A stretch of DNA of 64,000 nt. It comes from Bacteroidales bacterium. GTDB taxonomy: Bacteria > Bacteroidota > Bacteroidia > Bacteroidales > Rikenellaceae. The stretch spans positions 186,001 to 250,000 of the forward strand of contig CAJTFS010000001.1 of NCBI GenBank assembly GCA_910575495.1, written 5' to 3'. The stretch's first letter is position 1. Each line of letters starts with the position of its first letter. Positions 17,477-25,779 of this stretch are shown one piece after another. The notes under the pieces were generated by a model. It was not told the DNA's origin. It saw only the letters and a program-made list of their open reading frames with translations, and searched no databases. The translations under genes were made by a program, and so were the position numbers.

Positions 17477-19015
17477 CTATTTTCCCCAGTTCTCGCGGTC
17501 GAGCGACCGGTAGTTGATCGCTTCGGCCACATCGAGCGGTTCGATCCGTTCGCGGCCCGCCAGGTCGGCGATCGTGCGCGCGACTTTCAGAATGCGGTCG
17601 TAGGCACGGGCCGAGAGCGACAACCGCTGCATGGCCTGCTCCAGCAGCGCGGCCGACGCGGCGTCGAGCCGGCAATGCTCGCGCAACATGGCGGCATTCA
17701 TCATGGCGTTGGTGTGCACCCCGCCGCACCCCTCGAAACGCCGGCGCTGCACCTCGCGGGCCCGGCAGACCCGTTCGCGCACTGCGGCGCTCGATTCGCC
17801 CGGCGCGGCATCGGCCAGCTCGGAAGGCGGCACGGGCGTCACCTCGATGTGCATGTCGATGCGGTCGAGCAGCGGCCCCGAAATGCGGCCCATGTAGCGG
17901 TGCACGGCGCCCGCCGAGCAGGTGCACTCCTTGGCGGGATGGTTGTAGTAGCCGCACGGGCACGGATTCATGGCGGCGACCAGCGTGAAGTTAGCCGGAT
18001 ACTGCACCCTGTAACGCGCCCGGGCCACCGTAATGCGTTTCTCTTCCAGCGGCTGCCGCAGCACCTCCAGCGCGCTGCGCCCGAACTCGGGCAGCTCGTC
18101 GAGAAAGAGGATGCCGTTGTGCGCCAACGACACTTCGCCCGGATGGGGCGACTGCCCTCCGCCGATCAGCGCCACCTGCGAAACCGTGTGGTGCGGGGCC
18201 CGGAACGGCCGCTGCGACAAAAGTCCCCCGCTGCCGGCCAACCCGGCCACGGAGTGTATCTTGGTGGTCTCCAACGCCTCGTCGGCCGAGAGCGGCGGCA
18301 GGATGGAGGGCATGCGGCGCGCAAGCATCGTCTTGCCCGAACCGGGCGAACCGATCATCAGCACGTTGTGCCCGCCCGCCGCAGCGATCTCCAGCGCACG
18401 TTTGACATGCGGCTGGCCCTTGACATCGGCGAAATCCTCATCGTAGCGTCCCGGCCGGTGCGGCAAGGCTTCGAAAACGGGCGCTTCGGCCGGAGCCGCA
18501 TCCGTTTCACCGTTGAGCAGGGCGATCACTTCGCGCAGGCTCCCCACTCCGTAAACCTGCACCCCCTCCACGACGGCCGCTTCGGCGGCATTGGCCTGCG
18601 GAACGACCAGGCGGGGGATGCCCTCGCGGCGCGCCCCGACAGCGACAGGCAGAATGCCCCGCACGGGTTTGACCGAACCGTCGAGCGACAGCTCGCCGAC
18701 GAAAAGGGTGTCGGCCACGCTCGCCGGCGCGACGCGCTCCGTAGCGGCGAGAATGCCCACGGCAATAGGGAGATCGAAAGCGGCTCCCTCCTTGCGCAGA
18801 TCGGCCGGTGCGAGGTTGACGACCGTCTTGCGGCATGCCATCCGCTCGCCCGAATTCTCGAAAGCGGCACGTATGCGCTCCTCGCTCTCCTTGACAGCGT
18901 TGTCGGGCAGCCCGACCAGCGAAAGGCCCATGCCTCCCCCGGCGATGTTGACCTCGACGGTCACCGTCACGGCGTCGATCCCGACGACTGCCCCGGCATA
19001 AGTGCGCACGAACAT
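17477..19015 (-). CDS. comM: YifB/ComM-family Mg-chelatase-like AAA+ ATPase
   Basis: The 512-residue protein has the three parts of the YifB/ComM family. They are an N-terminal Lon-protease-like fold (about 1-170, NIAGGGMGLSLVGLPDNAVKE), a Mg-chelatase AAA+ core with Walker A GSPGSGKTMLARR and Walker B GILFLDELPEFG, and a C-terminal helical domain. Four cysteines in NPCPCGYYNHPAKECTCS form a zinc-like cluster typical of the family. ComM helicases promote branch migration when transformed DNA is integrated. In non-competent bacteria the role is less clear. It follows dnaB by 15 bases, probably on one transcript. Confidence 0.93.
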   Translation of the reverse strand: MFVRTYAGAVVGIDAVTVTVEVNIAGGGMGLSLVGLPDNAVKESEERIRAAFENSGERMACRKTVVNLAPADLRKEGAAFDLPIAVGILAATERVAPASVADTLFVGELSLDGSVKPVRGILPVAVGARREGIPRLVVPQANAAEAAVVEGVQVYGVGSLREVIALLNGETDAAPAEAPVFEALPHRPGRYDEDFADVKGQPHVKRALEIAAAGGHNVLMIGSPGSGKTMLARRMPSILPPLSADEALETTKIHSVAGLAGSGGLLSQRPFRAPHHTVSQVALIGGGQSPHPGEVSLAHNGILFLDELPEFGRSALEVLRQPLEEKRITVARARYRVQYPANFTLVAAMNPCPCGYYNHPAKECTCSAGAVHRYMGRISGPLLDRIDMHIEVTPVPPSELADAAPGESSAAVRERVCRAREVQRRRFEGCGGVHTNAMMNAAMLREHCRLDAASAALLEQAMQRLSLSARAYDRILKVARTIADLAGRERIEPLDVAEAINYRSLDRENWGK

Positions 19016-19030
19016 GGAGCGACCCCGGAT

Positions 19031-20590
19031 TTAGAAAGGCGCCTCGTCGCCGAGCGACGGAGGCTTGATGTCGAATTCGCTGCCGCCGGCCGCCGAACCC
19101 AGACCGCCGGCAAACGACGGTGCGGCATTGGCGCCGCTGGCGTAGTCGTCGTAGGCCTGCTGGCTGTCGAGCGCCTGCGAGGGCGGCATCATCGAATCGT
19201 CCATGTCGGCGAAGCGCGCCTGCTCCTTGAGGAAACGCAGGTTGACGTCGCACACGGCGCCGTTGCGGTGCTTGGCGATGATGATCTCGGCCATGCCGGC
19301 CGTGGGCATGCCGTTCTCGTCCTGATTGATGCCGTAATACTCCGGACGGTGGATGAAAGCCACGATGTCGGCGTCCTGCTCGATGGCGCCCGACTCGCGC
19401 AGGTCCGAAAGCTGGGGCCGCTTCGAACCGCCGCGCATCTCGGTGGCGCGGCTCAGCTGCGACAGGGCGATGATCGGCACGTTGAGCTCCTTGGCGATGG
19501 CCTTGAGCGTACGCGATATGAAAGCCACCTCCTGCTCGCGGTTGCCCTTCGAATCCTGGTTGCCGGTCATGAGCTGGAGGTAGTCGATAACGATGATCTT
19601 GATGTCGTTATGGATCTTCAGACGCCGCGCCTTGGAGCGGAACTCGAAGACCGAAAGGGCCGGCGTATCGTCGATGAACAGCGGTGCGGCGCCCAGCGGC
19701 TTGGTGGCCGACTCGAGATGGCGCCACTGCTCGGGCGAGAGACGGCCCGACTTGACGTCGTTGCCGCTCAGTCCCGTCTCGGCGATGATCAGACGCATCA
19801 TCAACTGCACGGACGACATTTCGAGCGAGAAGAAAGCCACGCCGGCCTCGTGATCGACGGCCATGTTGCGGGCCATGGAGAGCACGAAAGCCGTCTTACC
19901 CATCGAAGGACGGGCCGCGATGATGATCAGGTCCGAGAGCTGCCAGCCGAGCGTCACGCGGTCGATGGCCACGAAGCCCGACGGCACGCCGTTGTAGGCG
20001 CTGGTGTTCTTCGACGCCTCCTCGATCTGCATCAGCGCACGGGCCAGAATGTCCTTGGACGACTGGACCGAACGCTTGACGTGGCCCTCGGAAACCTTGA
20101 AAATCTCGCCCTCGGCGTATCCGATCAGTTCCGTGACGTCGGTCGACTCGTCGTACGAACGGCGCTGGATCTCCGTGGCGGAGCGGATCAGCTCACGCTG
20201 CACGTATTTCTGGGCGATGATCTTGGCATGGAACTCGACGTTGGCCGCCGAACCCACCTTCTGCGTGAGCTGGGCCAGGTAGGCCGCGCCGCCTATCTTC
20301 TTGAGCTCCTTCTTGACCTTGAGCCGTTCGGTCACAGTGTAGAGGTCGATGGGCTTGAGCTCCATCGACAACTCCTCGATCGCCTTGTAGATCAAACGGT
20401 GCTCCTCGGTGTAGAACGACTCGGTCGTGACGAACTCCTGCACGGCGATGATGCTGTCCTTTTCGAGCATCAGAGCGCCCAGGACCGCCTCTTCCAACTC
20501 GACCGCCTGCGGGGGCACGTTGCCGGCCGTGTCGGTCAGCGCGTCGTAGGCTTCGCTGTTGCGCCGCGAGGGGGTGAAATCCTTGGCCAT
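19031..20590 (-). CDS. dnaB: Replicative DNA helicase DnaB
   Basis: Hexameric 5'-3' replication-fork helicase. It has 519 residues with an N-terminal helical domain (VPPQAVELEEAVLGALMLEK, about 24-130). The RecA-like motor has Walker A ARPSMGKTAFVLSMA and Walker B KIIVIDYLQLM. The arginine-finger region is FLKEQARFAD. The last 50 residues are Gly/Ala/Ser-rich and low in complexity, which is common in this phylum. No intein is present. A textbook Bacteroidetes promoter lies just upstream (20616-20646). Confidence 0.98.
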   Translation of the reverse strand: MAKDFTPSRRNSEAYDALTDTAGNVPPQAVELEEAVLGALMLEKDSIIAVQEFVTTESFYTEEHRLIYKAIEELSMELKPIDLYTVTERLKVKKELKKIGGAAYLAQLTQKVGSAANVEFHAKIIAQKYVQRELIRSATEIQRRSYDESTDVTELIGYAEGEIFKVSEGHVKRSVQSSKDILARALMQIEEASKNTSAYNGVPSGFVAIDRVTLGWQLSDLIIIAARPSMGKTAFVLSMARNMAVDHEAGVAFFSLEMSSVQLMMRLIIAETGLSGNDVKSGRLSPEQWRHLESATKPLGAAPLFIDDTPALSVFEFRSKARRLKIHNDIKIIVIDYLQLMTGNQDSKGNREQEVAFISRTLKAIAKELNVPIIALSQLSRATEMRGGSKRPQLSDLRESGAIEQDADIVAFIHRPEYYGINQDENGMPTAGMAEIIIAKHRNGAVCDVNLRFLKEQARFADMDDSMMPPSQALDSQQAYDDYASGANAAPSFAGGLGSAAGGSEFDIKPPSLGDEAPF

Positions 20591-20615
20591 TTCGTAATGG
20601 GTTGCTTTAAGGGTT

Positions 20616-20646
20616 CAAAATTAGCGATTCGGGCGGACATATCAAA
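20616..20646 (-). promoter_or_regulatory. Consensus promoter of the dnaB-comM unit
   Basis: On the minus strand TTTG (20646-20643), a 19-base spacer and TAATTTTG (20623-20616) match the -33/-7 consensus of the Bacteroidetes primary sigma factor. The dnaB ATG is 25 bases downstream of the -7 box. Confidence 0.8.
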
Positions 20647-20700
20647 GGCGGGGGCCAAATAATGAAGTTTTTGCAACGAAAAAACCAGCATCACCCGAGC

Positions 20701-20718
20701 CGGGGCCGGCCGGCCCCG
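20701..20718. repeat. Perfect 18-base GC palindrome
   Basis: CGGGGCCGGCCGGCCCCG is identical to its reverse complement. It lies in the 252-base gap between dnaB and comF, upstream of the dnaB promoter. It could be a cruciform or a protein site, or it may mean nothing. The rest of the gap shows no coding sequence and ends with a fragment related to the AATTGTGAATC repeats (about 20818-20838). Confidence 0.7.
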
Positions 20719-20842
20719 ACGTCCGCGACCTGCCAGAGGCGGAGTGCCCGCCCGGCCGGATACCTGATTCCCGGCAGAGGAACACGAAAAATCAAGACAT
20801 TACGAAGTAGTAAGCCCGAAATTGCGAATTGTGAATCGCCTG

Positions 20843-21565
20843 CTACTCCTTCACGCCCAGTTCGCGGCGCGAAACGGCCAGAGCAGCCACGCTGACCCGG
20901 CAGTCGGGCACGGCGCCGAGCACCGCCTCGATGCAGGCCACCAGCGTGGAACCCGTAGTCATGACATCGTCGACCAGCAAGATGTGTTTGCCCGCCAGCC
21001 GCTCGGGATGGCGGACGGCGAAAGCGCCCGCCACATTTTCAGCTCGTTCGCGCCGGGGCCGGAGCGCCTGCGAAGCGGTGTTGCGGCACCGGTACACGCT
21101 CGAACGGTCGACCCCGACACCCAGCTGCGCAGCGATGCCCTCGGCGATGTATTCGGCCTGGTTGTAACCGCGCAGCATCCGCTTGAAAGGGTGGAGCGGA
21201 AGCGGCACGACCGCGTCGACAGAAGCATACAATCCGCTTTCGCAGAGATAACGGCCGTACCAGCCGCCCATGTCGCGGGCCGAATGCCAGGCACCGCGGT
21301 ACTTGAAGCCGTGGATCAGCCGCCGCCAGCCGCTGCCGCGGACATAGAACAGGAACGCCGAAGCCTGCACGACGGGCACAAGCCCGCCGAACTTCTGCCA
21401 CACGGGGTTGTCGGGGCGGTCCCAGTAACCGGTCAGCGGCGCCGTGAGCCGGCAGCAGGTGCAGACGGAGCGTTCGCCCTGCACCAAGGGGCGGCCGCAG
21501 GCGGGACAGACGGGCGGAAAGAGCAGCGCAGCCGCGTCGTGCAACAAGTCACTGAGGATCGACAT
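20843..21565 (-). CDS. comF: ComF family protein (amidophosphoribosyltransferase-like)
   Basis: The product has 240 residues from ATG 21565, beginning MSILSDLLHDAAALLFPPVC. An ATG 63 bases earlier lies inside priA. An N-terminal zinc finger CPACGRPLVQGERSVCTCC is followed by a type I phosphoribosyltransferase domain with the PRPP loop HILLVDDVMTTGSTL near residue 195-209. ComF-family proteins take part in DNA uptake in Gram-positive bacteria, and in other phyla the role is uncertain. The first 17 bases overlap the end of priA, a gene linkage seen in many genomes. Confidence 0.92.
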   Translation of the reverse strand: MSILSDLLHDAAALLFPPVCPACGRPLVQGERSVCTCCRLTAPLTGYWDRPDNPVWQKFGGLVPVVQASAFLFYVRGSGWRRLIHGFKYRGAWHSARDMGGWYGRYLCESGLYASVDAVVPLPLHPFKRMLRGYNQAEYIAEGIAAQLGVGVDRSSVYRCRNTASQALRPRRERAENVAGAFAVRHPERLAGKHILLVDDVMTTGSTLVACIEAVLGAVPDCRVSVAALAVSRRELGVKE

Positions 21566-23810
21566 TGACAACAACGGCAACGGACTTGAAACGGGGTGTC
21601 TGCGCAAAGTCCTGCAGCTCGGCCGCAAGCAGTTCGCGGGCGCGGGACGACGAAGCGCCCGATTCGATCTTGAGCAGCAGGCCGGCGAGGTATTCGCCGC
21701 GGATGCGGTCGACGGGCGGCACCAGCGGCCCCAGGAGCCGGCGGCCGAAGCGGCGGCGCAGGCGCGCAGCCAGTTCGGCGGCGGCGGCGTGCAGCAGCTG
21801 CGGGTCGCGATGACGCAGCAAGAGGGAGATCAACCGGGCGTAGGGCGGATAGAAAAAAGCTTGGCGGTCGGCCAGCTGGGTGCGGGCCATGGCCTCGAAA
21901 TCGCCGGCCACGACCTGCCGGACGACCGGATTGCCGGGCTCGGAGGTCTGGATGACCACCTCGCCCCCCTGCGCCCTGCGCCCTGCGCGGCCGGCAACCT
22001 GCATCATCAGCTGGAAAGCCCGCTCGCCGGCCCGGAAATCGGGGTTGTTGAGCATGTTGTCGGCGTTGAGAATGCCGACCAGCGCCACCCCCTCGAAGTC
22101 GAAACCCTTGGTAATCATCTGCGTGCCGACGAGGATGTCGGTCTCGCGGCGCGCAAAACCCGCCACGATGGCGTTGAAGGCGCGTTCGGAAGTGACCGTA
22201 TCGCGGTCGAGCCGTGCGACGCGGGCTTCGGGGAAGATGCGGGCGATCTCCTCCTCGATCTTCTCGGTGCCGAAGCCCATGGGCACCACGTCGGTGATCT
22301 TGCACGACGGGCATTTGGCCGGCACCGGCTCGGCATGGCCGCAATAGTGGCACACCAGCCGTCCGCCCGCCTTGTGGTAGGTGAGCGTCACGTTGCAGTC
22401 GGGGCAGCGGGCCGTCCAGCCGCACTCGGTGCACTCCACATAGGGCGAAAAGCCGCGGCGGTTCTGAAAAAGCATGGCCTGCTCGCCCCGCGCAAGGGTC
22501 TCGCCGAGCTTGTCGAGCAGCAGTTTGTTGAAGTGGGCATGGCGCTCGCCGCGGCGCGCCGCACGCAGGGTGTCGGAGACGATGATTTCGGGCATCCGGG
22601 CGTCGCCGTAACGCTCGGCGAGCGCCGCCCGGCCATACTTGCCGCCCTCCGCGTTGACCCACGTTTCGAGCGAGGGAGTAGCGCTCCCGAGCAGCGTGCG
22701 GCCGCCGAAAATGCGCGCCATGACCACGGCGCAGTCACGGGCGTGATAGCGGGGCGCCGGGTCGCTCTGCTTGTAGCTGGCGTCGTGCTCCTCGTCGACG
22801 ATGACAAGCTGCAAGCGCCTCATCGGCAAGAAGATGGACGACCGCACCCCCACTACGAACTCGCCGCCCTGCGAACGGTTGAGCCGGAAATAGGTTTCGG
22901 AACGCTGGCGGTCCGTGAGACGCGAATGGTAGGGCGTCACACGGCTGCCGAAGATGCGCTCCATGCGCTCGATAAGCTGCGCCGTGAGAGCGATTTCGGG
23001 GACGAGAAGCAGCACGTCGCCGCCCTGCGCCAGCACCTCGGCAATCAGATGGATATAGAGTTCGGTCTTGCCCGACGAAGTGACGCCGTGCAGCAACGCC
23101 GTGGACTTGCCGCCGGCGAACTGCCCGCGCAGCGTTTCGAGGGCCTGCCGCTGGTGGTCGGAGAGCACCGGCAGTCTGAAAAGCGCCGCACCGCGCTCGA
23201 CGGTGCGTTCATGCTCGGCGGCCGCCATGAACCCCTTGCGCTCCAGAGCATGGAGCACAGTGCGGTCGGCCTGCAAAAGGCGCCGGGGCACCTCGCCCGG
23301 AGGAAGTCCGCCGTCGGGACCTGCCGACGCCAGCTCCAACAGCGCCTCGTACTGCTTGGGGGCCCGGCGTTGCAACTTCTCGAAGACTTCGTGGAGCCGG
23401 TCGGGGTCGTACAGCCCGGGAGCGAGGGTGAAATAGGTCTCCGTGCGGGGCCGGAACTCCTCGTCGGCGAAACCCTCGAAGCTGTCGGCCGACGGTTTCA
23501 TGAGCGACGGCAGCGCGGCGCGCATCACCTCGCCGAGCGAACACATATAATAGGAAGCGACCCACTCCCACAGGGCCATCTGCTCGGCTGTGAGAAGCGG
23601 TCGGTCGTAGAGCAGCCGTTGCAAGGGCTTGATCCGCTTGAAATCGGGCCGGCGCTCGTGTACGCGCCAGACGATGCCGGTATAGAACTTGCGGGCACCG
23701 AACTGCACCGCCACGGCCCTGCCCGGCGCGACCTCTCCCAGCTCCTCGGGCACGGAAAAGGTATAGACGGGCTGCGCCAGAGGCAGCACGATGTCGGCGT
23801 AACGCTCCAT
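21549..23810 (-). CDS. priA: Primosomal protein N' (replication-restart helicase PriA)
   Basis: PriA recognises stalled or repaired forks and reloads the replisome. It has 753 residues. The N-terminal DNA-binding domain is followed by a DEAH-type helicase with Walker A HGVTSSGKTELY and motif II VIVDEEHDASYK. The zinc-binding region carries eight cysteines: CTECGWTARCPDC and CHYCGHAEPVPAKCPSC. The start codon directly follows the stop of yitT (23811), and the gene overlaps comF, so the three are surely one operon. Confidence 0.97.
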   Translation of the reverse strand: MERYADIVLPLAQPVYTFSVPEELGEVAPGRAVAVQFGARKFYTGIVWRVHERRPDFKRIKPLQRLLYDRPLLTAEQMALWEWVASYYMCSLGEVMRAALPSLMKPSADSFEGFADEEFRPRTETYFTLAPGLYDPDRLHEVFEKLQRRAPKQYEALLELASAGPDGGLPPGEVPRRLLQADRTVLHALERKGFMAAAEHERTVERGAALFRLPVLSDHQRQALETLRGQFAGGKSTALLHGVTSSGKTELYIHLIAEVLAQGGDVLLLVPEIALTAQLIERMERIFGSRVTPYHSRLTDRQRSETYFRLNRSQGGEFVVGVRSSIFLPMRRLQLVIVDEEHDASYKQSDPAPRYHARDCAVVMARIFGGRTLLGSATPSLETWVNAEGGKYGRAALAERYGDARMPEIIVSDTLRAARRGERHAHFNKLLLDKLGETLARGEQAMLFQNRRGFSPYVECTECGWTARCPDCNVTLTYHKAGGRLVCHYCGHAEPVPAKCPSCKITDVVPMGFGTEKIEEEIARIFPEARVARLDRDTVTSERAFNAIVAGFARRETDILVGTQMITKGFDFEGVALVGILNADNMLNNPDFRAGERAFQLMMQVAGRAGRRAQGGEVVIQTSEPGNPVVRQVVAGDFEAMARTQLADRQAFFYPPYARLISLLLRHRDPQLLHAAAAELAARLRRRFGRRLLGPLVPPVDRIRGEYLAGLLLKIESGASSSRARELLAAELQDFAQTPRFKSVAVVVNVDPQ

Positions 23811-24710
23811 CTACAATTTGGGAATGGCCTGGAATCCCTGGCCGTAGACGCCGGCCACGGAACCGATGGACATGAAGGCCGCCGGGTCGATCGAACGCAC
23901 GAGCTTGAGGACCTTGTCGGTCTCGCGCTTGCGGCATACGACCACCACCACCTTCATCTCCTCGCGCGTATAGCCGCCCATGCCGTCGAGCAGCGTCACG
24001 CCGCGGTGGGCGTCCTGCAGGATCGCCCGCGTGATCTCCTCGTAGCGGCGGCTCATGATGAACACCTGGCTCGACTGCTGGTTGCCCGACATGATCATAT
24101 CGACGGTGTAGCCGAAGACGGCCGTGAGGATGTAACCGTAGACCACCGTATTGAGCGTCGAACCCACGAGCAGCGACGAACCGATGATCAGAAAGTCGGA
24201 ACACATGACGATGTTGCCGTAGCGCACCGTGCGGTACTTGTTGATGATCATGGCCACGATGTCCACGCCGCCCGTCGAGCCGCCCTGCTTGAAGCAGATG
24301 GCCACGCCGGTACCGGCCAGAATACCGCCCATGATGACCTGCAGGATGTTCTCCATGCCCGAGAAGAGGCCTTCGGGCGGGAGAATGCTCTCCCAGAAGT
24401 TCATCGAGAGGGTGATCATCACGATCGAGAAGATGGTCTTGATGCCGAACTTCCAGCCCACGATGAATCCGGCGACCAAAAGCAGCGCGGCATTGATGAT
24501 GAAGACCATGTTGCCGACGGTGATCTCCACGCCGAACAACTGCCGTACGGCCATCGACAGCACGAGCGAAAGACCCGCCGCTCCGCCGCCCATGCCCTTG
24601 GCGGGCATGATGCAGCCGATCCAGCCGAAAGAGTAGACGAACATGCCGACGGTCATCAGGAAATACTCCTTGACGAGGGTCAGCAACCGGTCGGTGGACA
24701 AAGCGTTCAT
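23811..24710 (-). CDS. YitT family membrane protein
   Basis: The 299-residue protein starts at ATG 24710 (MNALSTDRLLTLVKEYFL). An upstream in-frame start would extend into the preceding gene. Five or so hydrophobic helices fill residues 15-190 (for example MTVGMFVYSFGWIGCIMPAK). A soluble C-terminal DUF2179 domain follows (about 205-290, IMSRRYEEITRAILQDAHRG). Families of this kind are membrane proteins of unknown transport function. It lies 20 bases after the radical-SAM gene and abuts priA. Confidence 0.9.
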   Translation of the reverse strand: MNALSTDRLLTLVKEYFLMTVGMFVYSFGWIGCIMPAKGMGGGAAGLSLVLSMAVRQLFGVEITVGNMVFIINAALLLVAGFIVGWKFGIKTIFSIVMITLSMNFWESILPPEGLFSGMENILQVIMGGILAGTGVAICFKQGGSTGGVDIVAMIINKYRTVRYGNIVMCSDFLIIGSSLLVGSTLNTVVYGYILTAVFGYTVDMIMSGNQQSSQVFIMSRRYEEITRAILQDAHRGVTLLDGMGGYTREEMKVVVVVCRKRETDKVLKLVRSIDPAAFMSIGSVAGVYGQGFQAIPKL

Positions 24711-24730
24711 AAGTTCATTGCATTTGATTC

Positions 24731-25693
24731 CTACAAATGTATAAAAAATTCGCCTTGGTACGCATCGATTTCCTCCAATCTTTTTTCGAGCAGGCCCCAC
24801 AGCTTCTCATTGCGGACCGCGCCCCAGTCCGGACCGCAGCGGTAACGGGGCGGCGCCTCGGAAGCGAACCGTTCGACGACCAGGTCGGGACGCAGGCGCC
24901 GCAAGATGCCGACGAAAAGGTCGATGTACTGCTCCAGCGTCCAGAAACGGAACTTCGCGGGGTCGGCCTCGTACTGCGCGGCCATGGCCGTACCGCGGAA
25001 CAGCTGCAGCTGGTGGAACTTGACGGAGGTGAGAGGCAGGGCGTTGATGCGGGCGGTCTGGCCGACGAGCATTTCGTCGCTTTCGCCCGGAAGCCCCAGA
25101 ATGAAATGGCCGCCGACCGGAATGCCCCGTTCGGCGGTCATGCGCACGGCCCGCTCGGCCGCGGCGAAGTCGTGGCCGCGGTTGATGGCCCGCAGCGTGG
25201 CGTCGGATGTCGACTCGATGCCGTATTCGATGGCGACATAATGCGTGCGCGCCAGCCGGGCGAAGTAATCGAGCTTGCGGTCGTCGATGCAGTCGGGGCG
25301 CGTGCTCACGACGATGCCGGCCACGGCAGGATGGGCCAGCGCCTCGCCGTAGAGCTCCTTCAGCCGCTCAAGCGGCGCATGGGTATTGGAAAACGACTGG
25401 AAATAAGCCAGGTAGCGCGACGCCCTGCGGTAACGGCGGGCGTGGAATTCGATCCCCTCGTCGATCTGCTGCGCGATGCTCTTCGTCGAGGAACAGTAAG
25501 AGGGGGTGAAAGCTCCGTTGACACAGAACGTACACCCGCCCTCGGCGATCGTTCCGTCGCGGTTGGGGCAGGTGAAGCCGGCGTCCACCGAGAGTTTCTG
25601 CACCCGGCCGCCGAAAAGCCGGCGGAAATGGCCGGCGTAGGAGTTATAGCGTCGCGTATCGCCCCAGGAGTACATAGGTTTCGTTTCTGTCAT
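24731..25693 (-). CDS. YhcC-type (TIGR01212) radical SAM protein
   Basis: The 320-residue protein carries the iron-sulfur motif of the YhcC/TIGR01212 group, with three cysteines at 42, 54 and 57 (TCPNRDGTIAEGGCTFC). It is followed by GFTP-like and GIESTSDATLRAINRGHD segments of the SAM barrel. Substrate and product are unknown for the family. The ATG at 25693 falls inside a dispersed palindromic repeat, so the more conserved start may be ATG 25675 (MYSWGDTRRYNSYAGHF), six codons later. It is the first gene of the unit with yitT, priA and comF. Confidence 0.9.
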   Translation of the reverse strand: MTETKPMYSWGDTRRYNSYAGHFRRLFGGRVQKLSVDAGFTCPNRDGTIAEGGCTFCVNGAFTPSYCSSTKSIAQQIDEGIEFHARRYRRASRYLAYFQSFSNTHAPLERLKELYGEALAHPAVAGIVVSTRPDCIDDRKLDYFARLARTHYVAIEYGIESTSDATLRAINRGHDFAAAERAVRMTAERGIPVGGHFILGLPGESDEMLVGQTARINALPLTSVKFHQLQLFRGTAMAAQYEADPAKFRFWTLEQYIDLFVGILRRLRPDLVVERFASEAPPRYRCGPDWGAVRNEKLWGLLEKRLEEIDAYQGEFFIHL

Positions 25694-25763
25694 CTTGAGC
25701 GAAGCGAAAGATCCGTATTCGAGCCGGACGGACGAACAGATCCTTCGCTTCGTTCAGGATGAC
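25689..25763. repeat. REP-like inverted repeat (GTCATCTTGAGCGAAGCGAA family)
   Basis: Two 25-base arms, GTCATCTTGAGCGAAG... at 25689-25713 and its near-complement at 25739-25763, differ at three positions and enclose a 25-base loop. Related single arms occur at 50504-50529 and 55470-55500. This class of GTCAT(C/T)CTGA...GAAGCGAAGGATC sequence is widespread in bacterial intergenic DNA. Here it overlaps the annotated start of the radical-SAM gene. Confidence 0.8.
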
Positions 25764-25779
25764 CCGATCGCTGCTTCCG

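Noticed and set aside
17312-20662. Open frame of about 1,100 codons antisense to comM and dnaB
   Set aside because: It mirrors the codon phase of the real genes and its composition is biased. No start context or homology supports it.
21444-24845. Open frame of about 1,130 codons antisense to comF, priA and yitT
   Set aside because: Shadow of the real minus-strand genes, with no recognisable domain.
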